A stretch of 64,000 bases of DNA, taken from positions 476,724-540,723 of the forward strand of contig JADJLQ010000003.1 in the NCBI GenBank assembly GCA_016709995.1, read 5' to 3'. The position numbers and the translations under genes were made by a program. The notes under the pieces are model-generated. The model was not told the DNA's origin, ran no database searches, and saw only the letters and a list, made by a program, of their open reading frames with translations. Positions 46,813 to 56,953 of the stretch are shown piece by piece (position 1 is the stretch's first letter; each line of letters begins with the position of its first letter). Source of the DNA: Saprospiraceae bacterium (GTDB taxonomy: Bacteria > Bacteroidota > Bacteroidia > Chitinophagales > Saprospiraceae).

Positions 46813-49695
46813 TTATTTCTGTCTTTTCAATAAGAGAATTTTTACTTTTCCTGTCAAACCTGATTTCAACAAAGGATAGTCAGCTTTGAATTTATATTTA
46901 ATGTTAGTGTTGGTAAACTGTTTTTTATCCGGATTTCTTACATCTCCCACTATACGGTTGTTCCAGGTATTTATTACCCGGACGACTATATGATTGGATC
47001 CGGGTTTAAGGTATTTTGTGATATCTGCTTTATAGGGGAGCGTCCAGACAATACCACAATCCTTCCCATTCACAAAAACATGCGCCATCTCCTGAATATC
47101 CTCAAAAACAACAAACGCTTCGGTTCCTTTTGCTATATCATCTCCACTAACCGTAAAGTCTGTTTCATACATTGCTGATCCGGAATAGTATTTCGTTCCG
47201 TCATCATTAACATCTGTCCAGCTTACCAGGCTGTCAAGGTGGACTGAAACGGGGCCTCCCATCTCTTTATTGAACTTTATATTCCAATTGTAACTAATAT
47301 CAATGGTTTTATTTAATTCACTGGCTTTGGGGTATTGATTGAAACCATATTGCAGATCATAATTTAACCCGGGATCGTTCTTTCCTGTCGTTTGGTTTTT
47401 GAACATTACAAATCTGGAGGCAAAGGGATCCATTTCGAATTCAATGCTGATCCCGTTTTCCGCTTTTGAATATTTCACTTTTCGCTGAATTAAACCGGTT
47501 TCGGCATCCCACAATTCAGGAATCTTATTTTCATCCACCCTGAAGACACAAGTTACTTTCTGCCGAATAGGTTTACTGTTTGACACAAAATATATTTCTT
47601 GTTCTTGGGTTCGACGATGCAGATAGTCAATATGCTGATCAGAATTATCTACTCCAATCACTTCCATATCGGGTGGAATTTGGCGATCTTCCAGAACTTG
47701 CTTTACCGTCTTTCCCCAGTAAATTGTTCCTTTCCCATATTTGTTTGAAAATATCTTCTTCCCGTCACAGTCTCCCCACATTTTTTCAGCTATGGATTTA
47801 ACCTCATTATCACACGCAGGATAATTTTTTAAACTTGTTGCTCTTTGGGGTTTTGGCCCAATAATAATGGCCCCTTCATAAACCAGCGTATCCAGTTTTT
47901 TTAATACTTCCAATGAAATGTCCTCCCTGTCTGGAATCTGCATCATCCTGTAAGCCTGACCAGAAGGCAGCACCAACTGACCATTTTCAACTTTTAGTTG
48001 TTTGATGATGATATCAGCATTCATATAGTCGTAATCATAACCCGGCAACTTTCCCGGATTAATTGTTTTGAGCTGCCCGCAATGAAGGCAGTGGTCATCA
48101 TCATACAGTGGTGTTATGTTAGGATCAATCCGGTCCGGAGGAACCCGGTTCGGTGCCTGGTCGCCGTAATAAAGACAAACATCCCCAACAAAATTTCCCT
48201 GCCGCAATAAATAGGAACACCTGCTGATATAATCCATAAAGGGTCTTACCATTTCCCACCAGGTTGTATTTACATTTAAATGTTCGCCGGCATGATAAGC
48301 AAATCCTGGTTTGCCGGCAATTTCAGGGTTATGAGCAAACGTATGGAAAACCACCTGGTTAAGGCCTTCACAAAAGGCGATGTCGATCAATTGTTTATAA
48401 TCGGTTGGCCCCTGTTGCCAATTTTGCCAACCGGTTAGTGATTCAGCGGCCACTATTTTTTTACTGTATATATGTGCGGCACTGGCTGCTTCTTTGGTTA
48501 CCCAGTGTTGTTTCCTGTTCCAGAATTCTCCCATAGGTATATCAGCATTGCCAAGCGCCTTCAGGGGATCCACCCTGGCATAACCACCGTGGCCCCCTTC
48601 AATGAACATCTCCATGCCATTTTGACTGGCAATATCGACAGACTGAGCGAAATGATTTTCAATAATCAGATCGCTGACCAGACGACTGAAGTCTCCCCGG
48701 AAGCGTTCAGCCATGATACTGTCTTTACCATTATATCCCTGGAGCAAAGGAAGAAAAGGCACAGGATCATATCCATAGCGGGATTTGAATTCCTGAATAA
48801 AACCCGGAGTCCAGTCTTTTGCCATCCACAATTCATAACTGTCAAGCTCAAAAAACTTTAAATGTGTGTCGGGGGTACTGACCTTGTTTAATCTTGTCAG
48901 AATGGTATCAAAATAATTTTTGGTGACCTGTCTACTTAAATGGTCAATCATCAATCCGCTTGAATTCGGACTCGGGCATTCCAGCGGCTGACCGGTGTTG
49001 CACATAAAAAAAGAAAGTACCGTCCACTTACCTTCAGGCACTTCCCAACTTATGTTTTTTTCTTCTGCGGTAAACTCATTGAGTTGGATTATTTTATCTT
49101 CAGAATAATCTATTTCCATAGTATTATTGTAAGGAACAGCGATGGAATTTATCAGGGAACAATTTTTCACTTCACCGCTTTTGTCCTGCGGAATTCCTAT
49201 AGTAATAGTGGCCCGGGTGGGTCCGGAAATAACCTGGCTGGTACTGAGTAACTGCATACTGCCTTCAGGTTTATCCACCCATGCGCCGCCTGCATTCCAA
49301 CTGCTGGAAGTCATCAAACCAAGGTCAAGTCCAAGTCTTTTTCCCGTTTTAATGGCAATAGATATATAATTGAGTGATTCCGGTCCCAAATATGCAGGTC
49401 CTGCAGGTATCATTTTATCTGGGTCCGCTAACGCTCCAACATCCCATAAAAACACTCCCCGCATTCCCTTGTTATTCATTTCTTCCAGTTCATAGACCAG
49501 TTTCGTTGTATCAACAAAACCATTTAACCATGGCCACATAGCCATGGGCCGGTTCTCTATAGCAGGATCCAAAAAACCGCTTTCCAGATTATTTTCGGGT
49601 ATCGATTTATTGTTACATGCTGTTAAAAGCACTGTTGTTATTAAAAGAAGTGCAATTCTATTGACAGGGAGAACCTTATTGTTGTACATCCTCAT
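46813..49695 (-). CDS. GH106 alpha-L-rhamnosidase, intact lipoprotein
   Basis: A 960-residue enzyme with a lipoprotein leader (LLTACN, Cys27). It shows the complete GH106 layout: MAMWPWLNGFVDTTKLVYEL, MRGVFLWDVGAL, LMTSSSWNAGGAWV, FFELDSYELWMAKDW, GHGGYARVDPLKALGNADIP, ESLTGWQNWQQG, AFCEGLNQVVFHTFAH and the beta-rich C-terminal domain with NTWNNRIVGDVRNPD. It is the undamaged guide used to interpret the broken paralogue at 37696-40670. It is placed between GH127 and the DUF4091 gene, both 16-50 bp away. Confidence 0.93.
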   Translation of the reverse strand: MRMYNNKVLPVNRIALLLITTVLLTACNNKSIPENNLESGFLDPAIENRPMAMWPWLNGFVDTTKLVYELEEMNNKGMRGVFLWDVGALADPDKMIPAGPAYLGPESLNYISIAIKTGKRLGLDLGLMTSSSWNAGGAWVDKPEGSMQLLSTSQVISGPTRATITIGIPQDKSGEVKNCSLINSIAVPYNNTMEIDYSEDKIIQLNEFTAEEKNISWEVPEGKWTVLSFFMCNTGQPLECPSPNSSGLMIDHLSRQVTKNYFDTILTRLNKVSTPDTHLKFFELDSYELWMAKDWTPGFIQEFKSRYGYDPVPFLPLLQGYNGKDSIMAERFRGDFSRLVSDLIIENHFAQSVDIASQNGMEMFIEGGHGGYARVDPLKALGNADIPMGEFWNRKQHWVTKEAASAAHIYSKKIVAAESLTGWQNWQQGPTDYKQLIDIAFCEGLNQVVFHTFAHNPEIAGKPGFAYHAGEHLNVNTTWWEMVRPFMDYISRCSYLLRQGNFVGDVCLYYGDQAPNRVPPDRIDPNITPLYDDDHCLHCGQLKTINPGKLPGYDYDYMNADIIIKQLKVENGQLVLPSGQAYRMMQIPDREDISLEVLKKLDTLVYEGAIIIGPKPQRATSLKNYPACDNEVKSIAEKMWGDCDGKKIFSNKYGKGTIYWGKTVKQVLEDRQIPPDMEVIGVDNSDQHIDYLHRRTQEQEIYFVSNSKPIRQKVTCVFRVDENKIPELWDAETGLIQRKVKYSKAENGISIEFEMDPFASRFVMFKNQTTGKNDPGLNYDLQYGFNQYPKASELNKTIDISYNWNIKFNKEMGGPVSVHLDSLVSWTDVNDDGTKYYSGSAMYETDFTVSGDDIAKGTEAFVVFEDIQEMAHVFVNGKDCGIVWTLPYKADITKYLKPGSNHIVVRVINTWNNRIVGDVRNPDKKQFTNTNIKYKFKADYPLLKSGLTGKVKILLLKRQK

Positions 49696-49746
49696 TGTAT
49701 TATTAGTTTTTAACAGAACTCATTTATTATAGTACCTATTTAAAGA

Positions 49747-51771
49747 TCAATGATTCTTGCTTTGCCATGGCAACCAAACCTTCATTTGTCCCTCTTCCCT
49801 GTTGCACCACGCATAATAAGGTATGGCTGTAATATCAATTTTTTCATTTTTGGCGGGTATGGAAGCAATGCCATGAATAGTTACTACCTCGTTTAGCAAA
49901 TCTTTTCTGTATTCTGCCCTTAATCCGGAAAGGATCAGATAGGTCTCATTATCCCCTTCGAAATAACTTTTATTATCCGTTTCTTCAATACAATAGACCA
50001 GAGGGCCACGCATGATAACAATCTTTCCCTGATTATCCTCTATCCGGGGGTTTGCTGAAACTACGCGAACCTGCATGGGCAGATCCAATTCCACCTTATC
50101 CCCTTTTTTCCATTTTCTCTGAATGACGGCATATCCTCTATCCTGTTTAATATTCTGTATTGTTTTTCCATTGACTTTCAGGATGACTTCTTTTCCAAGA
50201 TTTGTTTCATCTCGGACATAATGATAAAGGCCTCCCGGTAGTAATTCGTCCTGTGCCCATCCGGGTATGCGGATATGTAAGGTAAGATTGATCGGAGTCT
50301 CCGGGTCCATCTTCAGACTAAGGGACCCATTCCATGGATAATCTGCCTCCATTTTTAGATTGATTTCCTGGTTTCCCATGGGGATCTTTGCTTCATTTGC
50401 GATGAACCGATTGATATAAATTTCTTTATCGCTCTTACCATAAATAGTAGATCCTATTTCAGGTAAAAAACGGATAATATTGGTGGGACAACAGGGTGGG
50501 TCATCCCAGGATTCCCGCCTCCTTTTTCCTTTCGATTCCAGGATATTGGTGTAAAAATACCTGTCCCCACTCAATGAAACGCCGGCTAATGCTGCATTAT
50601 ACATGGTAAGCTCCAGCAAGTCAGCATATTTTGCGTCCCCATTCAACATATTCATCCTTCTGTTCCAGAAAGTAAACCCAATACTGGAGCAGGTTTCGCA
50701 ATATGCCTGGACATTGGGAAGCAGGTAAGCTGATCCAAATCCCTCATCATGAAACTGCCGGGTTCCAATGCCACCGGTGATATACATTTTCTTGCAGACA
50801 ATATCATTCCAAATGGAATCCAATGCAGGCAGGTATTTATTTCTCTTAGTCTCCAGGGAAAGATCTGCCATAGCTGTATATAGATAAGTAGCCCGTACGG
50901 CATGCCCAACTGCATAGAACTGCTGGGTCACAGAAAGGTGGTCCTGCATATAGGAAGGGGGACGCCAACGTTGTGGTGTGTTTGCATTGGGATCGTGATC
51001 AGGAGGGGCCACTTTTTCAGCTGTCATCCTTTTGGGGTCTCCTCGTTCGTCAATAAAAAAAGTTGACAAATCAAGGTACTTTTTCTCCCCTGTAACTTTA
51101 TAAAGTTTTAAAAGTGCAAGTTCTATTTCCTGATGCCCCGGGGCTTCTAATCTTTTATTTGGTCCAAAAACCGAATCGATGTGATCAGCATAACGAATGG
51201 CAGCATCCAGTAATTTTCTTTTACCGGTGACCTGGAAATAGGCAACAGCAGCTTCAAACAGATGCCCTGCACAATACAACTCGTGCTTACGAGGTATGTC
51301 TGTCCACTTCTTCGAGAGGTCATTTACTGTCCAATAGGTTGAAAGATAACCATCGGGTTGCTGGGCAGCCACAATCCTGTCAATCAAAGAATCTATGGTT
51401 GCTTCGAGCTCTTTATCAGGCGTATCGTTTAATGCATAAGCGGCTCCCTGAATTATTTTAAAAACGTTTGAATCACTACCACCATTACCTGTATGTTTCC
51501 CCTTCTTTTTCCCGGAAGCGATATCAAAATTTTCGATGTCGCGTACTGCTTCCTTTAAGGCAGACCTGATACCGACTAATCGATTTTTGTCAATTCTGGG
51601 TCTCCAAAATTGATCGGTAATGGATACATGTTGAAAAGAAACTTCTTTAATTATTTTATCCTGTATTTTACCTTGTTCGTCTACCTGGTAGGATCCTTCT
51701 TTTAAATTCACCTGGTTGGAAAATGCAAGCATCAGCAATCCAGTCATCAAAATAATTATTTTCCCTACCAT
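49747..51771 (-). CDS. GH127 beta-L-arabinofuranosidase-like enzyme, secreted
   Basis: A 674-residue protein with a hydrophobic leader (1-22). The GH127 frame is clear: ITDQFWRPRI, QGAAYALND, PDGYLSTYWT, GHLFEAAVAYF, GHQEIELALLKLYKVTG, FGSAYLLPNVQAYCETC and DDPPCCPTNIIRFLPEIG. Glu359 in YCETC is the likely catalytic acid. Cys427/Cys428 with Cys361 form the zinc-cysteine nucleophile site of this family. It releases L-arabinofuranose, or a similar sugar such as aceric acid in related members. It lies 61 bp after the neighbouring sulfatase gene. Confidence 0.93.
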   Translation of the reverse strand: MVGKIIILMTGLLMLAFSNQVNLKEGSYQVDEQGKIQDKIIKEVSFQHVSITDQFWRPRIDKNRLVGIRSALKEAVRDIENFDIASGKKKGKHTGNGGSDSNVFKIIQGAAYALNDTPDKELEATIDSLIDRIVAAQQPDGYLSTYWTVNDLSKKWTDIPRKHELYCAGHLFEAAVAYFQVTGKRKLLDAAIRYADHIDSVFGPNKRLEAPGHQEIELALLKLYKVTGEKKYLDLSTFFIDERGDPKRMTAEKVAPPDHDPNANTPQRWRPPSYMQDHLSVTQQFYAVGHAVRATYLYTAMADLSLETKRNKYLPALDSIWNDIVCKKMYITGGIGTRQFHDEGFGSAYLLPNVQAYCETCSSIGFTFWNRRMNMLNGDAKYADLLELTMYNAALAGVSLSGDRYFYTNILESKGKRRRESWDDPPCCPTNIIRFLPEIGSTIYGKSDKEIYINRFIANEAKIPMGNQEINLKMEADYPWNGSLSLKMDPETPINLTLHIRIPGWAQDELLPGGLYHYVRDETNLGKEVILKVNGKTIQNIKQDRGYAVIQRKWKKGDKVELDLPMQVRVVSANPRIEDNQGKIVIMRGPLVYCIEETDNKSYFEGDNETYLILSGLRAEYRKDLLNEVVTIHGIASIPAKNEKIDITAIPYYAWCNREEGQMKVWLPWQSKNH

Positions 51772-51832
51772 GATTTATAGTTTTTTATTAATTGATTTTA
51801 ACCGTACTATTATTGCATTACCTAAAATAGTT

Positions 51833-53242
51833 TTATCTACTCGCCATCAACTGTTTAATTCTATTATCGCATTGTATTTGAAATTGGACAATCTTCTTCT
51901 GAAAGACTTTTTTGTAAGCTAAATTATGTTCTTCCCAAGGATCATCCGTCAAATTGTATAGTTCAATGTATTCGGGATGTTTAGGATACCGGACAAATTT
52001 CCATTGCTTTGTTCGAATACATTCACTATTTGGAATTTTTGGTTCATCCATAAGGTGCTCACAAAATATTGAATCTCGCCAGTTATTAATATTGCCTTTC
52101 ATGAGTGGCAATAAACTTTTACCCTGCATCCTGCCAGGAATAGGTATTCCAGCCAGGTTTAATATAGTTGGAGCAACATCAATATTCAAGACCATTTGAT
52201 CCAAAGTTTTATTAATTGCAGTGCTTTTCCTAGGATCGTAAATTATTAATGGCACACGGATAGACACATCATGCATCAGCCATTTATCTGCATACCCCCT
52301 GTCACTCAAATAATAACCATTGTCGCCCATAAAAATAATAATGGTATTTTCAGCGACGCCAAGTTTATTTAATTCATCTGTTATGCTACCCACCGTTTGG
52401 TCAATGGCTGTTATCATTCTGTAATAACCTTTAACCATTTGCTGAAATTTTTCGGGCGTGTCAAACCGCCAATACCAGCGTTCCCGACTCATGGTTCCTT
52501 TCAAAAAATCAGGGAGTGAATCGTAAAATTCTTTTCTGGCAGTTGAAGGTACCGGCATCCTTACAGAAGCGTATAAAGAGTCTAATGCAGGAGGCCAAAA
52601 ATACTGTTCTTTTGAATCATCATCTGCATGAGGTGCGCTAAAACTAACTGACAAACAAAAAGGTCCCTTGTTAACCGATTCCTGAATAAATTGGATGGCT
52701 TGCTCTCCCTGTATATCAGTCAGATACTTTTTCTTACCCTCTACTTCTTTCCAATAGGGAAATCCATTTACTATTTCTGATGAAAAAATGCTGTCAATGG
52801 AAGCCTCCATCTTAACTCCAAATTTTCCAACAAAGCCGGTACGATAGCCTGCCTTTTTTAAAAGGTATGGGTAACTGATATCAGTATACTTTTTCTTAAC
52901 AGGAGGCTTTTTAAAAGTGAAATCATGAGTTCGCTCATAGAGCCCAGTTAAAATGCTTGCCCTGCTGGCAGCACAAATTGGAGTAGTAACAAAGGCATGA
53001 GAAAATCGAACTCCTTTCTCAGCAAGTTTATCAATGTTAGGTGTTGAAATGATAGTATTACCAGCACAGCCCAGCATATCCCACCTTTGATCGTCGGTAA
53101 GTATGAATACAATATTAGGTGGGTTTGAAATACTTTTTTTGGGCGGTTCATCTTGCATGAATTTATAAAAAAACAAAATTATCATTCCCGATAAAAAAGT
53201 CACCTTACCATATGGATAAAAACTTTTGAATAGATTTTTCAT
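51833..53242 (-). CDS. S1-family sulfatase with a non-canonical CAASR formylglycine motif
   Basis: A 469-residue sulfatase. An N-terminal hydrophobic segment (13-28) anchors or exports it. The metal site NIVFILTDDQRWDMLGC, later FMGDNGYYLSDRGYADKWLM and LYNLTDDPWEEHN are typical. The formylglycine motif is CAASR (90-94) followed by ASILTGLYER, not CxPxR. Ala in place of Pro has been reported for substrates of the radical-SAM anSME, less for FGE. The pattern resembles S1 sulfatases acting on uronic-acid or fucose-type sulfates, but the substrate is unknown. The reading frame is intact. Confidence 0.9.
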   Translation of the reverse strand: MKNLFKSFYPYGKVTFLSGMIILFFYKFMQDEPPKKSISNPPNIVFILTDDQRWDMLGCAGNTIISTPNIDKLAEKGVRFSHAFVTTPICAASRASILTGLYERTHDFTFKKPPVKKKYTDISYPYLLKKAGYRTGFVGKFGVKMEASIDSIFSSEIVNGFPYWKEVEGKKKYLTDIQGEQAIQFIQESVNKGPFCLSVSFSAPHADDDSKEQYFWPPALDSLYASVRMPVPSTARKEFYDSLPDFLKGTMSRERWYWRFDTPEKFQQMVKGYYRMITAIDQTVGSITDELNKLGVAENTIIIFMGDNGYYLSDRGYADKWLMHDVSIRVPLIIYDPRKSTAINKTLDQMVLNIDVAPTILNLAGIPIPGRMQGKSLLPLMKGNINNWRDSIFCEHLMDEPKIPNSECIRTKQWKFVRYPKHPEYIELYNLTDDPWEEHNLAYKKVFQKKIVQFQIQCDNRIKQLMASR

Positions 53243-53388
53243 TTTTTATTATTTCCTTTTAAGATTCTTTTATAAATTCTGCGCCAATATTAAAAAATAT
53301 TCTCTGTCCCCGAATAAGCCCAATCGTAGAAATCTTTTAAAATCAAAATTCAAAAATTATCAGAACTATTTTCAACTTTAAATTTAAA

Positions 53389-54030
53389 TTACAACCACCA
53401 CTTTATCTGTTTTAAATATTCTAATGGTATATAATTCAGCTTCTGAATGGTGCCGTCTTCTAGTAACTTATATCCTTTAGGCACATTGTTGCTCCAGGTT
53501 AAATTTGGAACTTGCTGCAATAATAGCCCTCTCAGATCAATAATCAATTTGTTATTACCAGGTTTGTATGCAATATTGTTCCATTCATTTTTATCAATAT
53601 CATGGTCATAGAGCTCTTCCAATCCACTGGGAGGGTAATAAATATAGCGATATCGCTCGGTTCGAATAGTATATGCATCGTATGGCTTATCATTTATAGA
53701 ATCTTTTAATTCATAAGTAGAAAGGACTGGTTTATGGTTAAAGGCTTTATCTTTAAACATAGGTACAAGGCTCTCCCCATCGCAATATGAAGGGGTCTTT
53801 TCACCAATGAGTTCAGCCAAAGTTGGAAAGATATCAATTGTTCCAACCGGTACATGGGTTGATGATCCTGCCTCGGTAATACCCGGGACCATAAAGAATA
53901 AAGGGGCTCGCAAAGATCTTTCCCAAAGAGTAAATTTTTCCCAGTTTTCTTTCTCGCCCATGTGCATACCATGATCAGACCACAACACAATAATTGTATT
54001 ATTTTTTATATAGTGATTTTTCAAAACCAT
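53389..54030 (-). CDS. S1-family sulfatase (iduronate-2-sulfatase-like), C-terminal part (frameshifted gene)
   Basis: This continues the sulfatase at 53999-54949. It has VLWSDHGMHMGEKENWEKFT (metal and substrate residues), APLFFMVPG and the C-terminal domain (LYDHDIDKNEWNNIAYKPGN). One extra A in the A6 run at plus-strand about 54001-54006 breaks the frame. With it removed, EKSLYKNNTIIVLWSDHG is continuous and matches the family spacing. Confidence 0.85.
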   Translation of the reverse strand: MVLKNHYIKNNTIIVLWSDHGMHMGEKENWEKFTLWERSLRAPLFFMVPGITEAGSSTHVPVGTIDIFPTLAELIGEKTPSYCDGESLVPMFKDKAFNHKPVLSTYELKDSINDKPYDAYTIRTERYRYIYYPPSGLEELYDHDIDKNEWNNIAYKPGNNKLIIDLRGLLLQQVPNLTWSNNVPKGYKLLEDGTIQKLNYIPLEYLKQIKWWL

Positions 54031-54949
54031 CTAAAAGTCTGCCCAGCATTGCATCTGTGAATGAGATGGTTGCCATGTATGCCTGAATCACTTTCTTTGT
54101 TTGTTTATTGTCGACTATAAACTTATCCAGAGGCCTTCTTCCGTGATTCCATGCATCTGTAAGATCATTTTTCTTTATTTCAACATCACGAATGGAATCA
54201 ATGGGATAAAGGTCAAAATATTTTTGTGGGACTTCCCATGGATCGTGAGGTTTAGTCAAACCTACTGCCAGGAAAAATGGTTTATCGTGAGGTTGGGATA
54301 ACTCATAATTTGCCCAATCAACAATCTGATAATCGGCCATGTATTTTTCCTCCAAAGGAATTGGCCCCCACGAGAAATAATCAGGTTGTGGAATCTCCGT
54401 CACATTATTAATGGTTATACTCTCTTTAGGAGCCCTAACCTGGTAGGGAATAGGAATTTGAGCACTAGGAAAATAAAAGTCCCAGCCCCGGGCCTCGGAC
54501 TGATTGCCAATATACCTTGGAGGTGCTAGAGTATGGTAAATTTTCCCTCCACCGAGCGTGATATAGCCTCTTGCTTTGAAAAATTGTTCAATAGTTTCAA
54601 CTTTTTGAAGTGCAGGAACTTTTCGCCATTCCGGATGTCTCCATCCGGTAATGCCGGACTTGACCGGATGAACACCTGTCATAATCGCTACTCTCGAAGG
54701 TGCACATGCTGGTGATGGTACTTCGCAGTTTATAAACGACATCGACATTTCTGCTAAACGTTTAAAGTTTGGTGTTTTTATTCCTGGCCGGCCCGTCCAG
54801 GCATTGGTATTAATCCAATCATTCAAATCATCCACGGCAATAAACAACACATTCGGTTTCTTACCGTTAGCATTGGAATCAACCTGGGAACTACCTGAAC
54901 ACGCCAAATACAATAAGAAAATAATCAAAAATGTATTTTTCATTTTCAT
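53999..54949 (-). CDS. S1-family sulfatase (iduronate-2-sulfatase-like), N-terminal part (frameshifted gene, lipoprotein)
   Basis: A lipoprotein leader (LLYLACS, Cys17) precedes NVLFIAVDDLNDWINTNAW, the metal site of the iduronate-2-sulfatase-like S1 group, and CAPSR (82-86) with VAIMTGVHPV. The DPWEVPQKYFDLYP stretch is also typical of that group. The frame is lost near 53999-54006 by one extra A. The full protein would be about 520 residues. It opens the second minus-strand enzyme cluster, after a 391-bp gap at 54950-55340. Confidence 0.88.
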   Translation of the reverse strand: MKMKNTFLIIFLLYLACSGSSQVDSNANGKKPNVLFIAVDDLNDWINTNAWTGRPGIKTPNFKRLAEMSMSFINCEVPSPACAPSRVAIMTGVHPVKSGITGWRHPEWRKVPALQKVETIEQFFKARGYITLGGGKIYHTLAPPRYIGNQSEARGWDFYFPSAQIPIPYQVRAPKESITINNVTEIPQPDYFSWGPIPLEEKYMADYQIVDWANYELSQPHDKPFFLAVGLTKPHDPWEVPQKYFDLYPIDSIRDVEIKKNDLTDAWNHGRRPLDKFIVDNKQTKKVIQAYMATISFTDAMLGRLLDGFEKSLYKK

Positions 54950-55340
54950 AAATTTAATCAGAAAAAGGTACTTAAAAAATTCTGTGAATCTATCCTTTTC
55001 TTAATAGTATTTAATGACTAAGTTAAAAATCTTCAACATAAAAGTTCTTTGAGCGCTAATTTTTAAACACTTTTGCGGCAACTCACAAGGTGGCTATTAA
55101 TAGCATCTACTCGTTATGCAAGTTTATAAATCGCTTAGCAACATAAGTGGCAAAACCTTATCTCTGTTATATCTCATCAAAATCATATTCGGCAACCGAA
55201 TCGTTGAATCATTGGCGGCCTGCCTCATGATAATCACGATTGTCCATAGGGAGTTCGAAATCTGATAGTGTCTCAATAGTTTCTATATCTATAATATTAT
55301 TATCAATATATTTTATTAGCCAGTTTACAGAAAGTGGAAG
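54950..55340. other. Intergenic region with an unidentified coding fragment
   Basis: The right half holds an open frame on the minus strand (about 55209-55346). It contains NIIDIETIETLSDFELPMDN and ends RDYHEAGRQ. It has no start codon of its own and I do not recognise it; it may be the end of a lost gene. The left half has no visible feature but must hold any promoter for the sulfatase at 54949. Confidence 0.35.
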
Positions 55341-56911
55341 CTACTGCCTCTTAAAACCTGATGTCGGATCTATAGAGTTCGATTTTGGTAATTCTTTCCT
55401 AGGTAATTTCTGATCCCGCATCGCAGCATTGTATACAAATGCAGCCACAATAGTAGCCGATTGTTTGAGATCATCAGCACTCAAATGATCGTAGCTGTCC
55501 ATATTACTGTGCTGGAATCTTAATCTATCCTGGATAAATTGAAACCCCGGTAGTCCAATCGCGTCAAACGATACATGATCAGTACTGCCTAGTTTTTGTA
55601 ATGTAACTGTTTTGGCCCGAAGATCATGGAACGGTGCTAACCATTCTTCAAAAATGGGACGGGCTGCTTCATTCCCCTGCAAGCTGATTCCAAGTACTTT
55701 TCCGGTGCCATAATCTAAATTAAAATAGGCTGACAGTTTATCGTAGGCCGGCAATAAATTCATGGTGGCGAAATCACCAAACGTATTCTTGACATATCCT
55801 CTTGACCCCAATAGTCCCTGTTCTTCTCCGCTCCACAGAGCAATACGAATAGTCCTCCTGGGTTGTATGCCGATAGCTTTTAATATACGTACTACTTCCA
55901 TCATGGCACTGACTCCTGCTGCGTTGTCTGTAGCACCATTAGCTGCAGGCCATGAGTCAAGATGTGCACCGAGCATGACTATTTCGTCATTTAAATTAGG
56001 ATCCACACCAGGTATTTCTGCTATCACATTATATCCTTTGGTATCTTTTGTCTGGAATGTCGTTTTTACATCTACTTCCATTTTCACGGGTGTATTATTT
56101 CTTAATAAACGAACTAACATATTGTAATCTTCCAGGCCGATAGCAATGTCCAAAAAATTGGCCGGATCAGAGATTTTAAAAGGACCAGCCTGCAGTACAA
56201 ACACGGTCCCACCATTATTATCCGCAGCTGAGCTTAATAAAGCTGTTACGTCTTCTTTGATAGCCATTCTTTTAGAGCAATGAGCACTTCCCTTGAAATA
56301 CCATTTTGAGCTCTGTTTCTTTCCATCCTTCTGCGTAAAGTGGCCATATCCTCTGCCTCTTTCACTTCACTTAATTTTTGCAGTTCTTCATCGGTACGAC
56401 GCTCAGGATTTGGTTTAAAATCTGGTTCATAATGAATCAGATCATCGACTATCAAAACCATTCCTTTAAGTTTTCCACGATATGCATTCAGTTCGCTGGA
56501 ATCTTTAGCTGAGATTAATAGCACTCTACCTGTTTGAGGTCCATTTGTGCCAGATGACCAGGCTTTTGGGTAGGCTATAAGTGACCTGTACCAAGGGTGA
56601 TAAGATCGCTACATATGATTTTTTCAAATCCCATCCTTTTCCAAAATCTTACGGATCCAATCTGGAATTAACCAATCCCCATTGTGTGAATTGGTTTTTA
56701 GCATAATTGGCAGCACGCATAAATCCGGCGGAATTGGTAACCTTGGGCCACTCATTTCAGTAATTTGAAATACGATATCCATTACTTTGGAATTTTGTAA
56801 TCCTTCATTTCTTATTTTGGCCATTACGGCCTGGTCAATATTTTCTGTTTGTGCCAATACGAAAACAGGAAGAACAAACAAAAGGATTAAAGAAGATTTA
56901 TTAAATTTCAC
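55341..56911 (-). pseudogene. M28-family metallopeptidase (aminopeptidase-like), broken by several lesions
   Basis: A secreted peptidase (leader LILLFVLPVFVLAQ) recognisable over its whole length in three frames. The C-terminal two thirds (55341-56267) is intact and keeps the zinc ligands: LGAHLDSW, TDNAAGVSAMMEV, SGEEQGLLGSRG, FNLDYGTG and STDHVSFDAIG. Lesions, in gene order: a lost base after SGPRL (about 56745); a stop in place of a Trp-type position in LDP-DFGKGW (about 56650); an extra C in SPWYRSLIAYPKAW (about 56604); and a lost base at KEMAIKED (about 56260). The likely role was to cleave N-terminal amino acids or small peptides. It is not part of the glycan cluster by function. Confidence 0.8.
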
Positions 56912-56953
56912 GTGATTAAATTTTAAATGAAGGTGATAAAAGGTTGATGTATA

